A stretch of DNA of 64,000 bases from Actinomyces johnsonii (GTDB lineage Bacteria; Actinomycetota; Actinomycetes; Actinomycetales; Actinomycetaceae): NCBI RefSeq assembly GCF_006546835.1, contig NZ_VICB01000008.1:1-64000 (forward strand). Reading direction: 5' to 3'. Positions 31,830-43,320 of the stretch are shown in pieces. Numbering within the stretch: the stretch's first letter is position 1; every line of letters begins with the position of its first letter. The notes under the pieces were generated by a model. The model was not told where the DNA came from and did not search any database. It saw nothing but the letters and a program-made list of their open reading frames with translations. Both the position numbers and the translations under genes were made by a program.

Positions 31830-32729
31830 ATGGGGGCCCGCCTACAACTGACTTTGCTGGCCGGGGTGTCCGGGGTCCTCCTGCTTCTCCTGGGATACGC
31901 AGCCCTCAGCGCCATGAAGGGCCTCATGGAGGTCCCGCCGCAGTCCTGGGGCATGAGCGAGTTATCCGACGCCGTCGTCGCCGGGACCTGCGCGGTCGGG
32001 GCCCTGGGCGCCCTGTGGCACCTCGTCTCCGCCGTAGTCGCCCTCATCGCAATCCCCGGCCCGCACGATCGCACGTCCTTCCGGCCGGACGGCGCCCCCG
32101 GGCCGGCAGCCAGATTCCTCAACGGCTGGGGCGCTCCCGCGGCCCGTCGCATCGCGGCCTCCGCCCTGGTCGTCTCTCTGTCCTCGGCCCCGGCGCTGGC
32201 CGTCGAGGGCGCCGCAGGCGGCGACGACCTGGGGTGGAGACCCACCAGCTCGGCGCCCGCCCCATCACCCCAGTCCCCGACGCCGTCACCGCAGGACGAG
32301 CAGTCGCCGTCGAGCTCCTCCACACCGGCAGCTCCGCCCCCTACCACCAACCCGGACGGCGCGCAGTCCCGCCCTGGGAGCGCGGCACCGTCCCCATCGG
32401 CTCCACCGGCCGGCGCCGGTGGCCCGGAGGACTCGACGCCGCCCAGCACTCCCGGAAACCGCACGCCCGCCGCCACGGGCCCGGAGGCCCCGTCGGGTCG
32501 CACTCATATCGTCCTTCCCGGAGAGAGCCTGTGGTCGATCACCGCCCACCTCCTGCCCACCGGGGCCGGTCACGCACAGGTCGCGCAGGGCTGGCCCGCC
32601 CTGTATCGCGCCAACGCCGACGCCATCGGACCGAATCCGTCACTGATCCGCCCCGGGACGGTTCTGAGTATTCCGAGCTCACTGGCAGCCCCGAGCACGA
32701 CGACGGGAGGCCGGGAACCGTCGCGATGA
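31830..32729 (+). CDS. LysM-domain membrane protein
   Basis: The 299-residue protein has a transmembrane helix at about residues 5-25 (LTLLAGVSGVLLLLLGYAAL), a second near 45-75 and a third hydrophobic segment near 110. A Pro/Ser/Thr-rich linker spans about 130-220. The C-terminal LysM-like module is HIVLPGESLWSITAHLLP ... LYRANADAIGPNPSLIRPGTVL. LysM modules bind peptidoglycan, so the protein probably spans the membrane and contacts the wall. The ATG at 31830 follows GGAGG; an ATG 12 bases earlier has no ribosome site. It is followed by the Rv3235-family gene, a neighbourhood conserved in actinobacteria. Confidence 0.85.
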   Translation: MGARLQLTLLAGVSGVLLLLLGYAALSAMKGLMEVPPQSWGMSELSDAVVAGTCAVGALGALWHLVSAVVALIAIPGPHDRTSFRPDGAPGPAARFLNGWGAPAARRIAASALVVSLSSAPALAVEGAAGGDDLGWRPTSSAPAPSPQSPTPSPQDEQSPSSSSTPAAPPPTTNPDGAQSRPGSAAPSPSAPPAGAGGPEDSTPPSTPGNRTPAATGPEAPSGRTHIVLPGESLWSITAHLLPTGAGHAQVAQGWPALYRANADAIGPNPSLIRPGTVLSIPSSLAAPSTTTGGREPSR

Positions 32730-32843
32730 ACCGTCCCCATTCCAGTACCAGGACCATCAGCTTCCATCTCAGCCCCCGTATCCGGGGCCGTCCACTTCCA
32801 ACTCCGTGCCCGCCGGGCACCGACGCACCATCAGGAGCCCGCC

Positions 32844-33362
32844 ATGACCGTCACCGCCACGCCGACTCGAACCGCTCGCCCAGCCCGCAGGGAGACCGGC
32901 CCGCAACATCGTTCCCATCCCACACCCACTCACCCGACTCCGACTCACGCCGTTCCGACGAAGCCCCCGAAACCCCTCAATGACCCGGGAGCCGCCGAGC
33001 CTCACGACCCTCTCAAAAGGCGGCCCGAGACCGGCGCCGACGCCTCGCGCACTGCCGCCATCGTCGTGGCTGCGGCCAGCGAGGTGCTCGCCGGGCAGCG
33101 ACCCGTCGATCATCTGGCCAGGTGGACCAGCCCGTCCCTGTTCGACGCCCTCGCCCGCCGGGCCGGTCTGGCCTCCAGGATCCTGGGGCGTCGGCCGACG
33201 CCGAGACGCCCGCGCGTTCGTTTCGTACGCACCGAGCCGACGGTGTCGGGGGCCTGCGAAGCGACTGTCCTTCTGGAGGAGGGCAACCGGGTCCGGGCCG
33301 CGGCGGCGCGTTTGGAGATGCTGCGCGATCGCTGGATCCTCACCGGCCTGGAGATCGCGTGA
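32844..33362 (+). CDS. Rv3235 family protein
   Basis: The 172-residue protein has a disordered N-terminus of about 70 residues with THPTPTH repeats. The conserved domain follows: AIVVAAASEVLAGQRPVDHLARWTS, LFDALARRAG and a strand-rich end (GACEATVLLEEGNRVRAAAARLE, RWILTGLEI). This matches the small Rv3235 family, which lies near secA in many actinobacteria and has no known activity. The ATG start is behind AGGAG. It converges with secA, leaving a 176-base gap with no supported gene. Confidence 0.8.
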   Translation: MTVTATPTRTARPARRETGPQHRSHPTPTHPTPTHAVPTKPPKPLNDPGAAEPHDPLKRRPETGADASRTAAIVVAAASEVLAGQRPVDHLARWTSPSLFDALARRAGLASRILGRRPTPRRPRVRFVRTEPTVSGACEATVLLEEGNRVRAAAARLEMLRDRWILTGLEIA

Positions 33363-33538
33363 GGGAGTTCCAGACATGACATCAGCACAGTCGCGAAGCC
33401 ATCGCCCGCTCACTGTTGACACGTCGGCGCTCGAGTGCATCACCAACGTATCCGGGCAGCCGAAGGCGGGTTCTCCCATCGGAGAGGCAGCCGGAGCCCG
33501 GCCGGATCGACGGCGGTGATGTCAGCCCTCGGCGGGGA

Positions 33539-36370
<2,832 letters not shown>

Positions 36371-36661
36371 GCTGCATTCTCCCTTGGGACGTCTATTGCG
36401 AAGAGCCTCGGTGAGACGAGGCGGGGCCGAATCGGCTAAATCGGCTCAGGTCTCACCGGCTACCTGCCTCCGTACTCTAGTGGACCCGAGTGGACCGCGG
36501 TCTTTCCACCACCGAGATTCTTCCCACCGAGGACACGGGACCACGGGTGACACAGCGGGCACGGGGCCACAGGACATGGGGACTCCTACCCGGCCCACCC
36601 CGTTGTGGACCGCGAGCGCCCGCGGGGGCGGAGCGGACGCATCCGTTCCACAGTGGAGGAC

Positions 36662-37747
36662 ATGACGCCCAGATTCCATCGCGAGTCCCCTTATTATTCC
36701 GCCTGCCGCCGAGCGCCGCGCGCAAGAGTCTCCGGGACGCTCGCCGAGCTCCTGTTCGGGCTCCGGCAGGGGTTGTCTCTCGGGATACCGGTCTCCTGCG
36801 CGGGCTGCGGACGGTGGGAGACGGCACTGTGCCCCCGGTGTCTGGAGCTGCTCGAAGGCGAGCCCTTCGCCGTGGATCACGCCGACGCCGCAGGCGACCT
36901 CGACATCCTGGCCCTGGCCGCCTATGCCGGGCCGGTGCGCACCATGGTCCTGGGGTGGAAGAACGGTTCGCGAGAGGACCTCTCCGAGACGATGGCGCGG
37001 GCCGGCCGTCGCCTGGGGAGCCGGTGGGCGCGCACCCACCCGCCGGGTGAGATCTGGCCCGGGACGCCGGGGGACCATCCCGGTGAGGATCCGGCTACCG
37101 CCGTCGTCACAGCCACAAGCATGCCGGCCCTGCTCGTGGTCCCGGCCCCCTCCGGGCCTGCGCGCCGATTGCGCGGCCGTCTGGTGGCGGCGCGCCTGGC
37201 CGACGACGTCGCCCGGGCGATCGCTGACCAGTGGGCCCACCCGGAATGGGCCGACTCCTCGGTCCGGTCACCGCTCTCTTTGATCTCGGAGCCCATGCCC
37301 CCGCAGAGGGGGCCGTTCGCTCCGCTCGTGCTGAGCACGGATCTGCTGCGTCGTCGGGGCGGCGGGGCGCATCAGGCCGGGCGCTCCTCGCGTCAGCGGC
37401 GGGGTAATCGCTCCGTCGTCCCGCGTCTGCTAACTCCAGTGACCGGCCTGCCGATAGTGCTGGTCGACGACGTCGTCACCACAGGGGCCACCCTGGGTGC
37501 CTGCGCCCGAGCGATCGAGGAGGCCGGCGGCCAGGTGCTGGGAGCCCTGGCGATGGCCGCCGCTCCACCTCCCGCGCACAGGTATCTCACGGTTCCAGCC
37601 GGGACCGCGGCCAGAGGCGCCGCCGCGGCCTCTACTCGGATCCCGGGGTCCGGGAAGGATCGCAACGATCGTTCCGGCGCGGGTTTGTCCGCCTGCGGCG
37701 ATCAGGAGGCGCCAACGGGTGACGACGCGCTCGAAAAGGAGGCGTGA
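36662..37747 (+). CDS. ComF/GntX-type phosphoribosyltransferase-like protein
   Basis: The 361-residue protein has an N-terminal zinc cluster C46, C49, C57, C60 (CAGCGRWETALCPRC). A type I phosphoribosyltransferase fold follows with the PRPP motif LVDDVVTTGATL near residue 260-275. ComF family members are linked to DNA uptake or purine salvage, but their reaction is usually unproven. The protein is longer than typical ComF (about 220-250 residues), because of inserts after AAYAGPVRTMVLGWKNG and a long C-terminal extension. The ATG follows GGAGGA. It lies upstream of hpf, as in many actinobacteria. Confidence 0.85.
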   Translation: MTPRFHRESPYYSACRRAPRARVSGTLAELLFGLRQGLSLGIPVSCAGCGRWETALCPRCLELLEGEPFAVDHADAAGDLDILALAAYAGPVRTMVLGWKNGSREDLSETMARAGRRLGSRWARTHPPGEIWPGTPGDHPGEDPATAVVTATSMPALLVVPAPSGPARRLRGRLVAARLADDVARAIADQWAHPEWADSSVRSPLSLISEPMPPQRGPFAPLVLSTDLLRRRGGGAHQAGRSSRQRRGNRSVVPRLLTPVTGLPIVLVDDVVTTGATLGACARAIEEAGGQVLGALAMAAAPPPAHRYLTVPAGTAARGAAAASTRIPGSGKDRNDRSGAGLSACGDQEAPTGDDALEKEA

Positions 37748-37961
37748 ACAGCCCCATATGGTGTACCTTGTGTGGCACAACCCACAGGCGATTCCCGACG
37801 TCGACAAGGACAGTCCGCCGGGCCCCGCCTCGGTGCCTGAGGGCCCTCACGAGGTGACAGGAGGTGATGACACCAATCCCCAACCCGCCGTGAGGAGTGG
37901 CGGGTACTTGTCGCACACGGTCCGCCAGGACCGGCCCACGAGCCCAGAAAGAGGTTCCACC

Positions 37962-38609
37962 ATGGATATCACCGTCGTCGGTCGTAACGCCGAGATCAGC
38001 TCTCGTCTGCGCGACTACGTCGAGGACAAGGCCGTCAAGGTAGAGCAGTTCGACCCCCGGGTCCAGCGAGTCGAGGTGGAGGTCACCCACGAGCGCAACC
38101 CACGTCAGGCCGACACCGCCGAGAGAGTGGAGATCACCGTCGTCTCCAAGGGCCCGATCATTCGGGCAGAGGCGTCCTCCTCGGATCGCTTCGCCGCTTT
38201 TGATATCGCCATGGGGAAGCTGACCGAGCGCCTTCGCCGGGCCCGGGACCGCAAGAAAGACCACCGCCGCTACACAGTGGCCACCCCGAACGAGGAGTCC
38301 CAGGCGGCACCGGCTCCGGAAGAGCCCCAGGTCCCCGAGACCGGTGACGCGCCGATCGAGGACTCCCCTTCCGCCCCCACCGAGCCCGGCGTCGCGGTCG
38401 AGGCCCAGCTCGGGGACTCCCCGGTGATCGTGCGCCAGAAGCTGCACGAGGCCAAACCGATGACCGTCGACGAGGCCCTCTACCAGATGGAGCTCGTGGG
38501 GCACCCCTTCTACCTGTTCATCGAGAAGTCCTCCAAGCAGCCCTGCGCCGTCTACCACCGCCACGGGTGGACCTACGGCGTCATCCGCCTAGACGCGCAG
38601 GTGCTCTAG
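37962..38609 (+). CDS. hpf: Long-form ribosome hibernation promoting factor
   Basis: The 215-residue protein has an N-terminal S30AE domain (MDITVVGRNAEISSRLRDY ... AFDIAMGKLTERLRRARDRKK) that binds the decoding centre. After an acidic linker rich in Pro and Glu comes the C-terminal dimerisation domain (AKPMTVDEALYQMELVGHPF ... YGVIRLDAQ) that pairs ribosomes into 100S particles. The start is the ATG giving the family N-terminus; the frame upstream is open but unrelated. A 214-base gap separates it from the comF-like gene, so it may have its own promoter. It converges with lpqB. Confidence 0.93.
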   Translation: MDITVVGRNAEISSRLRDYVEDKAVKVEQFDPRVQRVEVEVTHERNPRQADTAERVEITVVSKGPIIRAEASSSDRFAAFDIAMGKLTERLRRARDRKKDHRRYTVATPNEESQAAPAPEEPQVPETGDAPIEDSPSAPTEPGVAVEAQLGDSPVIVRQKLHEAKPMTVDEALYQMELVGHPFYLFIEKSSKQPCAVYHRHGWTYGVIRLDAQVL

Positions 38610-38627
38610 CCCCGACCCTCATCTGAT

Positions 38628-38668
38628 TCCGGGCGCTCCACGGTCTGGTTGGACCGGGGGCGCCCGGA
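38628..38668. terminator. Hairpin between convergent hpf and lpqB
   Basis: TCCGGGCGC at 38628-38636 pairs with GCGCCCGGA at 38660-38668. A smaller CGGTC/GACCG stem sits inside the loop. The position between two stops suggests a shared terminator. Confidence 0.55.
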
Positions 38669-38715
38669 GCTGCACGATCGGGACGTCGCAAGGCCGCCGA
38701 GTGCAGAGGGCCGGT

Positions 38716-40458
38716 TCAGGGCAGCGGGAAGGAGGGGTCAGTGACCTCCGAGGTGAGCACCCGCCACATCGCCCCGCGGCGCTGCCAGGTCTTTCCCCCC
38801 TCACCGATGAGGATGAGGGACTCCTCGGAACGGTCGGAGACGACGGACCGGGCCTCGCGCACACCCACGAGCGTGTTGACCGCACCGCCGATCTGGATGA
38901 GGCGCACCTCGGGCACACCACCCCCCTCGCCGCTGACGCCGGCCAGGACGCACACGGCGTTGGGGGCGCACCAGGAGATGCCGCTCGTGCCCGCTCCACT
39001 GGCGCGAGGCATCTCCACGGCCGGCCCCAGTCCTGTGGGACGGCCGTCCTGGTCCCGGACGATGACGGCGACGGCGACGCGGCCGTCGGATCGCCGCACA
39101 GCGATCCGCTCGGACTCCACGGACAGATCGAAGGCGGTAATGGTGGTTTCCGGCAGCCAGGACGACGCCAGGGCGGCGCGCTGACCAGAGCCGTTGACGA
39201 CGGTGAGCTGCCCCTCGGCCAGCAGCCAGACCCATCCGTGCCGGTCGCCCAACGGTGCGCCCAGTCCCCCGGCACCCGCGGTGGGGTCCCCCACGGAGAG
39301 GATGACGCTGGCGGAGTCCTGTCCCTGAGGCAGACGCAGCAGGCTGGAGGCCGACAGCGCGTAGACGGTCCCATCCGCCCCGAGGCTCGGGCTACGGGCT
39401 TCGCCGGTCCCCAGGACCCGGTCGGTCGCCAGAGTGACGCGACTCGAGCCCGTGCCCCGCACGACGGCGCCCTCAGACATCCCCACGATGCCGCCGACCT
39501 CCGGAGCCATCGGGGTCAGCCGGGCGGGCGCGCCGAGGTCGACGGTGCCCGCGAGCACCCGGACCCGGTCGATACCGCTGATCTGGAGAAGGCTCTGCTC
39601 GATCTGGGCCACCATGAGCCGGCGAGCATCCTCCGAAGCGGGGTCGGAGTCCGCGCTCAGGTGGACGGTGGCGGTCCCGGCCTCGACGACAACGCCCCTG
39701 CTCGCGCGCTCGGCGTTGCGCGGGATGAGGCTGATGGCCCCATCGTGCAGCCATGCGGAGGGCCCTCCGAGCAGCCCGGAGAGGAGGGAGTCGGCCTGCG
39801 AGCTGCGCGGGTACCACCTCAGCTCGGAGACGAATCTGGCCCGGTCCCACGACAGGAAGGCCAGGGCACTGACCGCGAAGTTCTGCATGAGCCGGGAGAA
39901 GGGCAGCAGGATCCCGTGGGGCAGACCGACGATGCGCCACTGGCCGGTGGAGTTGGTGGCCAGGGAGAACTCGCCGACATAGGTGGCCCCCTCCTCGGCA
40001 GGGGTGAAGACGCCCAGGGAGTCCAGGACCCCCACCTGCCCGGAGGTTACCGTGAAGGCGCCATCGGCCGCCACCGAGACCTGCGGCTCGGTCGAGCCGC
40101 TGTAGGCGCTCACCGTCTCCAGCGGCTTCCACTGGGCGGCGGTGCGCTCGGTGAGGAACTGCTTGGCGGTGGCGAAGTCGTCGGAGAACCCGGCGATGGC
40201 GGCGCGCAGGAAGCCATTGACGACGTCCTCGGCGGAGTCGCCCTCGCCCGGCCCGGGGGCGGTTTCGATGAGCGCGTCGGTGTCGGAGGCGGCTACTCCG
40301 GAGCGAGTGACTCCACTGGAGTTCGGCAGCGCCGTGCACCCGCCCAGGAGACCGGCGGCGGCAGCCGACAGCAGTCCCAGCGCACCGCGGCGGGTCAGCC
40401 GGCGCCCGGCGCGCAGCGGGCGTCCTTGCCGGTTCACGCGGTTCAAGGGACGGTTCAT
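38716..40458 (-). CDS. lpqB: Lipoprotein LpqB
   Basis: The 580-residue lipoprotein accompanies the MtrAB two-component system. The signal has twin arginines and a hydrophobic core ending in a lipobox LLGGC with C41 as the lipidated cysteine. An N-terminal GerMN-like region (near 60-330) and a C-terminal beta-propeller-like LpqB domain follow. In mycobacteria LpqB binds the extracellular part of the sensor MtrB and modulates it. The start overlaps the mtrB stop by ATGA. It is the last gene of mtrA-mtrB-lpqB. Confidence 0.95.
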   Translation of the reverse strand: MNRPLNRVNRQGRPLRAGRRLTRRGALGLLSAAAAGLLGGCTALPNSSGVTRSGVAASDTDALIETAPGPGEGDSAEDVVNGFLRAAIAGFSDDFATAKQFLTERTAAQWKPLETVSAYSGSTEPQVSVAADGAFTVTSGQVGVLDSLGVFTPAEEGATYVGEFSLATNSTGQWRIVGLPHGILLPFSRLMQNFAVSALAFLSWDRARFVSELRWYPRSSQADSLLSGLLGGPSAWLHDGAISLIPRNAERASRGVVVEAGTATVHLSADSDPASEDARRLMVAQIEQSLLQISGIDRVRVLAGTVDLGAPARLTPMAPEVGGIVGMSEGAVVRGTGSSRVTLATDRVLGTGEARSPSLGADGTVYALSASSLLRLPQGQDSASVILSVGDPTAGAGGLGAPLGDRHGWVWLLAEGQLTVVNGSGQRAALASSWLPETTITAFDLSVESERIAVRRSDGRVAVAVIVRDQDGRPTGLGPAVEMPRASGAGTSGISWCAPNAVCVLAGVSGEGGGVPEVRLIQIGGAVNTLVGVREARSVVSDRSEESLILIGEGGKTWQRRGAMWRVLTSEVTDPSFPLP

Positions 40459-42347
40459 CGGCGCCTGCCCTCCTCATCGGCCTCTTCGGGGGTGCGGGTG
40501 ACCGGCTCCTGTCCCGGCAAGACGACGACGACGCGCCCGACGTCCTCGGTGACAGCGTCGTGGCTCTCCCCGGCCAGGGGGATGTCGCCCAGAACGACGC
40601 TCTGGCGCGCCCGGCGTGTGGCCGGTGCGGGCCCCAACGGACCGACCGGGGAGAAGGACGACTCCTCGTCGGCCGGTATCCCGGCGCGGGCCACCGCCGG
40701 CGCGTCCTGGGGAACGAGCTCGAGAGGGCCGGGACCGGCCAACCTGCCCGGGCCGCCGTCGGCCCCCTGGGTGCGGGGCAGGACCAGGAGGAAGGAGGCG
40801 CCATCGGCCGGCCACCCCCAGGCCGACAGGCGTCCACCGTGCAGGCGGGCGTCCTCCATGGCGATGGACAGCCCCAGGCCGGTGCCTCCCAGGCTGCGCT
40901 TGCGCGAAGGGTCGGCGCGGTAGAAGCGGTCGAAGACCTTGGCGACGACGTCAGGGCTCATCCCGATTCCGTGGTCGCGCACGCGCACCGCCACCGCGTC
41001 GTCGTCCACGGCGACGGCGACGTCCAGCGGTTTGCCCTCGCCGTGCTCGAGCGCGTTGACCACGAGGTTGCGGATGATGCGCTCGACCCTGGTGACATCG
41101 ACCTCGGCGGTGGCCGGCTCCTCGGGCAGGTGGAGGCGCAGCTCGGTCCCGGTGGCGTCGAAGTGGAACTGGGTGGTCTCGACGACGGTGTCGACCACCT
41201 GGGCGAGGTCGACCTCCTCCAGACGGAGCTTGACGTTACCGGAGTCGATGCGGGAGATATCCAGCAGGTCGGTGAGCATGGTCTCGAAGCGGTCCACCGA
41301 GCTGGACAGCACCTGGATGCTGCGCAGGGCGAAGGGATCGGAGATCTCCTCGCGCGCGTCCTGGATCTGCTCGGTGGCCAGGCGGATGGAGGCCAACGGG
41401 GTGCGCAGCTCGTGGGAGACGTCGGAGACGAAGAGGCGCTGCACCTTGGACAGCGACTCCAGGCGTTCGATCTGGTCCTCCAGCGAGGTCGCCATATGGT
41501 TGAAGGATCTGGCCAGGGTGGAGATCTCGTCCTCGCCCTCGATGCTCAGGCGCTCGGCCAGCAGCCCCGAGGCCAGGCGCTCGGCCGCCCGAGCGGTGTG
41601 CCGCACGGGGCTGAGCACCCACCGGGTGAAGGCCCACACCACCACGATGAGGATCGCCAGGAAGCCCAGTCCCCCGATGGTGATGTTGCGCGAGGCCAGG
41701 GAGACGATGCGCTGCTCGCTAGCCAGGCTGTAGACGAGGAAGAGGTCGTATTCCCCGGCCAGAGGCAGACTCACCCGGGTACCGACGATGAGACCCGGGT
41801 CCGTGCCGCCCTCGTCATTGGGGACGGCCACCGACTGCCAGTACTGCGAGCGGGCCCCGCCCTCGTCGAGGGCCTTGGTCATCTCGTCAGTGATGAGGGA
41901 GCGCAGGCGGGTGTCCGTCTCCAGATCGTTGACCACCGTCGTGGAGGTCTCCTCCTGGTTGCGCAGCATGAGGACCCCCACGCCGCCGGAGGAGGAGATC
42001 GAGTCCTTGGCGCCGTTGACCTGCTGCTCCGCGGTGGCGGAGACCTCGTCGACGGTCACGGCGGTGGTCGAGTCGAACTCGGACTGGGCGACGCTGGCGC
42101 GCAGCGCGGCGTCGGCGAGGATGACGTCTCGCCGGTCGGCGAACACCTCCGATCGGATCCGGTCGGTGACGAATGTCAGCAGCAGGACGATGAGGAGCAG
42201 GCCGATGACGGTGGCGGTACACACCATGCGTACCTCGAGGCTGCGGCGCAGCAGCCCTGGCAGGGGCAGTCGCCGAACGACCCGGTCCTCCGCAGTGCCC
42301 ACCGATGATCCCATCGACGTGCCCACTGAATTACGCATCGGGTTCAT
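40455..42347 (-). CDS. mtrB: Sensor histidine kinase MtrB
   Basis: The protein of about 630 residues has two transmembrane helices (MVCTATVIGLLLIVLLLTFV and IGGLGFLAILIVVVWAF) around an extracellular domain. A HAMP region is next, then the H-box SHELRTPLASIR with the phospho-accepting His at about 312. N-box RNLVVNALEHGEG and G-boxes DHGIGM and GGTGLGLSI complete the kinase. A disordered Pro-rich C-terminal tail follows. The start is uncertain: the ATG at 42347 lies between genes, while a GTG at 42404 inside mtrA would add 19 residues. MtrB phosphorylates MtrA and controls cell division and wall genes in actinobacteria. Confidence 0.93.
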   Translation of the reverse strand: MNPMRNSVGTSMGSSVGTAEDRVVRRLPLPGLLRRSLEVRMVCTATVIGLLLIVLLLTFVTDRIRSEVFADRRDVILADAALRASVAQSEFDSTTAVTVDEVSATAEQQVNGAKDSISSSGGVGVLMLRNQEETSTTVVNDLETDTRLRSLITDEMTKALDEGGARSQYWQSVAVPNDEGGTDPGLIVGTRVSLPLAGEYDLFLVYSLASEQRIVSLASRNITIGGLGFLAILIVVVWAFTRWVLSPVRHTARAAERLASGLLAERLSIEGEDEISTLARSFNHMATSLEDQIERLESLSKVQRLFVSDVSHELRTPLASIRLATEQIQDAREEISDPFALRSIQVLSSSVDRFETMLTDLLDISRIDSGNVKLRLEEVDLAQVVDTVVETTQFHFDATGTELRLHLPEEPATAEVDVTRVERIIRNLVVNALEHGEGKPLDVAVAVDDDAVAVRVRDHGIGMSPDVVAKVFDRFYRADPSRKRSLGGTGLGLSIAMEDARLHGGRLSAWGWPADGASFLLVLPRTQGADGGPGRLAGPGPLELVPQDAPAVARAGIPADEESSFSPVGPLGPAPATRRARQSVVLGDIPLAGESHDAVTEDVGRVVVVLPGQEPVTRTPEEADEEGRRR

Positions 42348-42372
42348 TGTAGGGCGCCCGATGCGCCGTCGC

Positions 42373-43053
42373 TCACGAGGATTCGCCGACCCTGTAGCCG
42401 ACACCGCGCACCGTCACCACGATCGAGGGGCGCTCGGGGTCCTTCTCGATCTTGGCCCGCAGGCGCTGGACGTGGACATTGACCAGACGGGTGTCGGCCG
42501 GGTGCTGATAGCCCCATACCTGGCTGAGCAGCTCCTCACGGGTGAAGACCTTCCAAGGCGAGCGGGCCAGGGTCACCAGCAGCTCGAACTCCAGAGGAGT
42601 CAGGGCGATGACCGATTCACCGCGCTTGACCTGGTGACCGGCGACGTCGATGTCGAGATCCCCGGCGCGCACGTGCTCGGCCGCGCCCGGGTTGGTGCGG
42701 CGCAGACGGGTGGAGACGCGGGCCAGCAGCTCCTTGGACTTGAAGGGCTTGGTGACGTAATCGTCCGCCCCGGCCTCGAGGCCGGCGACGACATCCTGGG
42801 TATCGGTCCGTGCGGTCAGCATGATGATCGGCACGTCGGACTCGGAGCGGATGAGCCGGCAGATCTCGACGCCGTCGAGCCCCGGGAGCATGAGGTCGAG
42901 GAGGACGAGATCGGGGGTCACCTCGTGGAAGGCGTCCAGGGCTTTAGCCCCGTCATGACAAAGGGTGGGCGTGTAGCTCTCCGACTCCAACATGATGCCG
43001 ATCATCTCGGCCAGGGATGCATCGTCGTCGACGACCAGAATGCGCGTGCTCAT
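42373..43053 (-). CDS. mtrA: Response regulator MtrA
   Basis: The 226-residue OmpR-type regulator has a receiver domain with acidic pocket VVDDDA, phospho-acceptor D53 in LLDLMLPG, and K102 in TKPF. The C-terminal winged helix carries LTPLEFELLVTLARSPWKVF and VHVQRLRAKIE. It is the cognate regulator of MtrB. The start is the ATG at 43051-43053 opening MSTRILVVDDD; the longer open frame upstream is not family-like. It is the first gene of mtrA-mtrB-lpqB. A 267-base region separates it from the divergent membrane-protein gene. Confidence 0.96.
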   Translation of the reverse strand: MSTRILVVDDDASLAEMIGIMLESESYTPTLCHDGAKALDAFHEVTPDLVLLDLMLPGLDGVEICRLIRSESDVPIIMLTARTDTQDVVAGLEAGADDYVTKPFKSKELLARVSTRLRRTNPGAAEHVRAGDLDIDVAGHQVKRGESVIALTPLEFELLVTLARSPWKVFTREELLSQVWGYQHPADTRLVNVHVQRLRAKIEKDPERPSIVVTVRGVGYRVGESS

Positions 43054-43320
43054 AGCCCGTATCTTGGCATGCGCCCCGGGAGCCAAGGGACATCTAGGAC
43101 ATCGAGACGACATTCACACTTCCCTCAGGTTTTTAAGAGAATCCCTTCAGTTACGGGAAAAAGCGGCATCACCGCACACAGGAGCCGGAATTATTGCGGC
43201 CAAACCGTAATCTTCGATGGCCGCCTGCGAGCCCGTTTCCGAGGGTCCGCTCGGCTCTCTCCACGATTTCCTCCTCCAGGGGGAGGGCGCTCAGAGGGGT
43301 GGGCATGACAGCATGGACTT

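Noticed and set aside
33376-33519. Possible 47-residue gene between the Rv3235-family gene and secA
   Set aside because: There is an ATG but no clear ribosome site, no recognisable feature and no conservation that can be judged here.
37758-37961. Upstream extension of hpf beginning MVYLVWHNPQ
   Set aside because: HPF proteins begin at MDITVVGRN, and the added part has no S30AE similarity.
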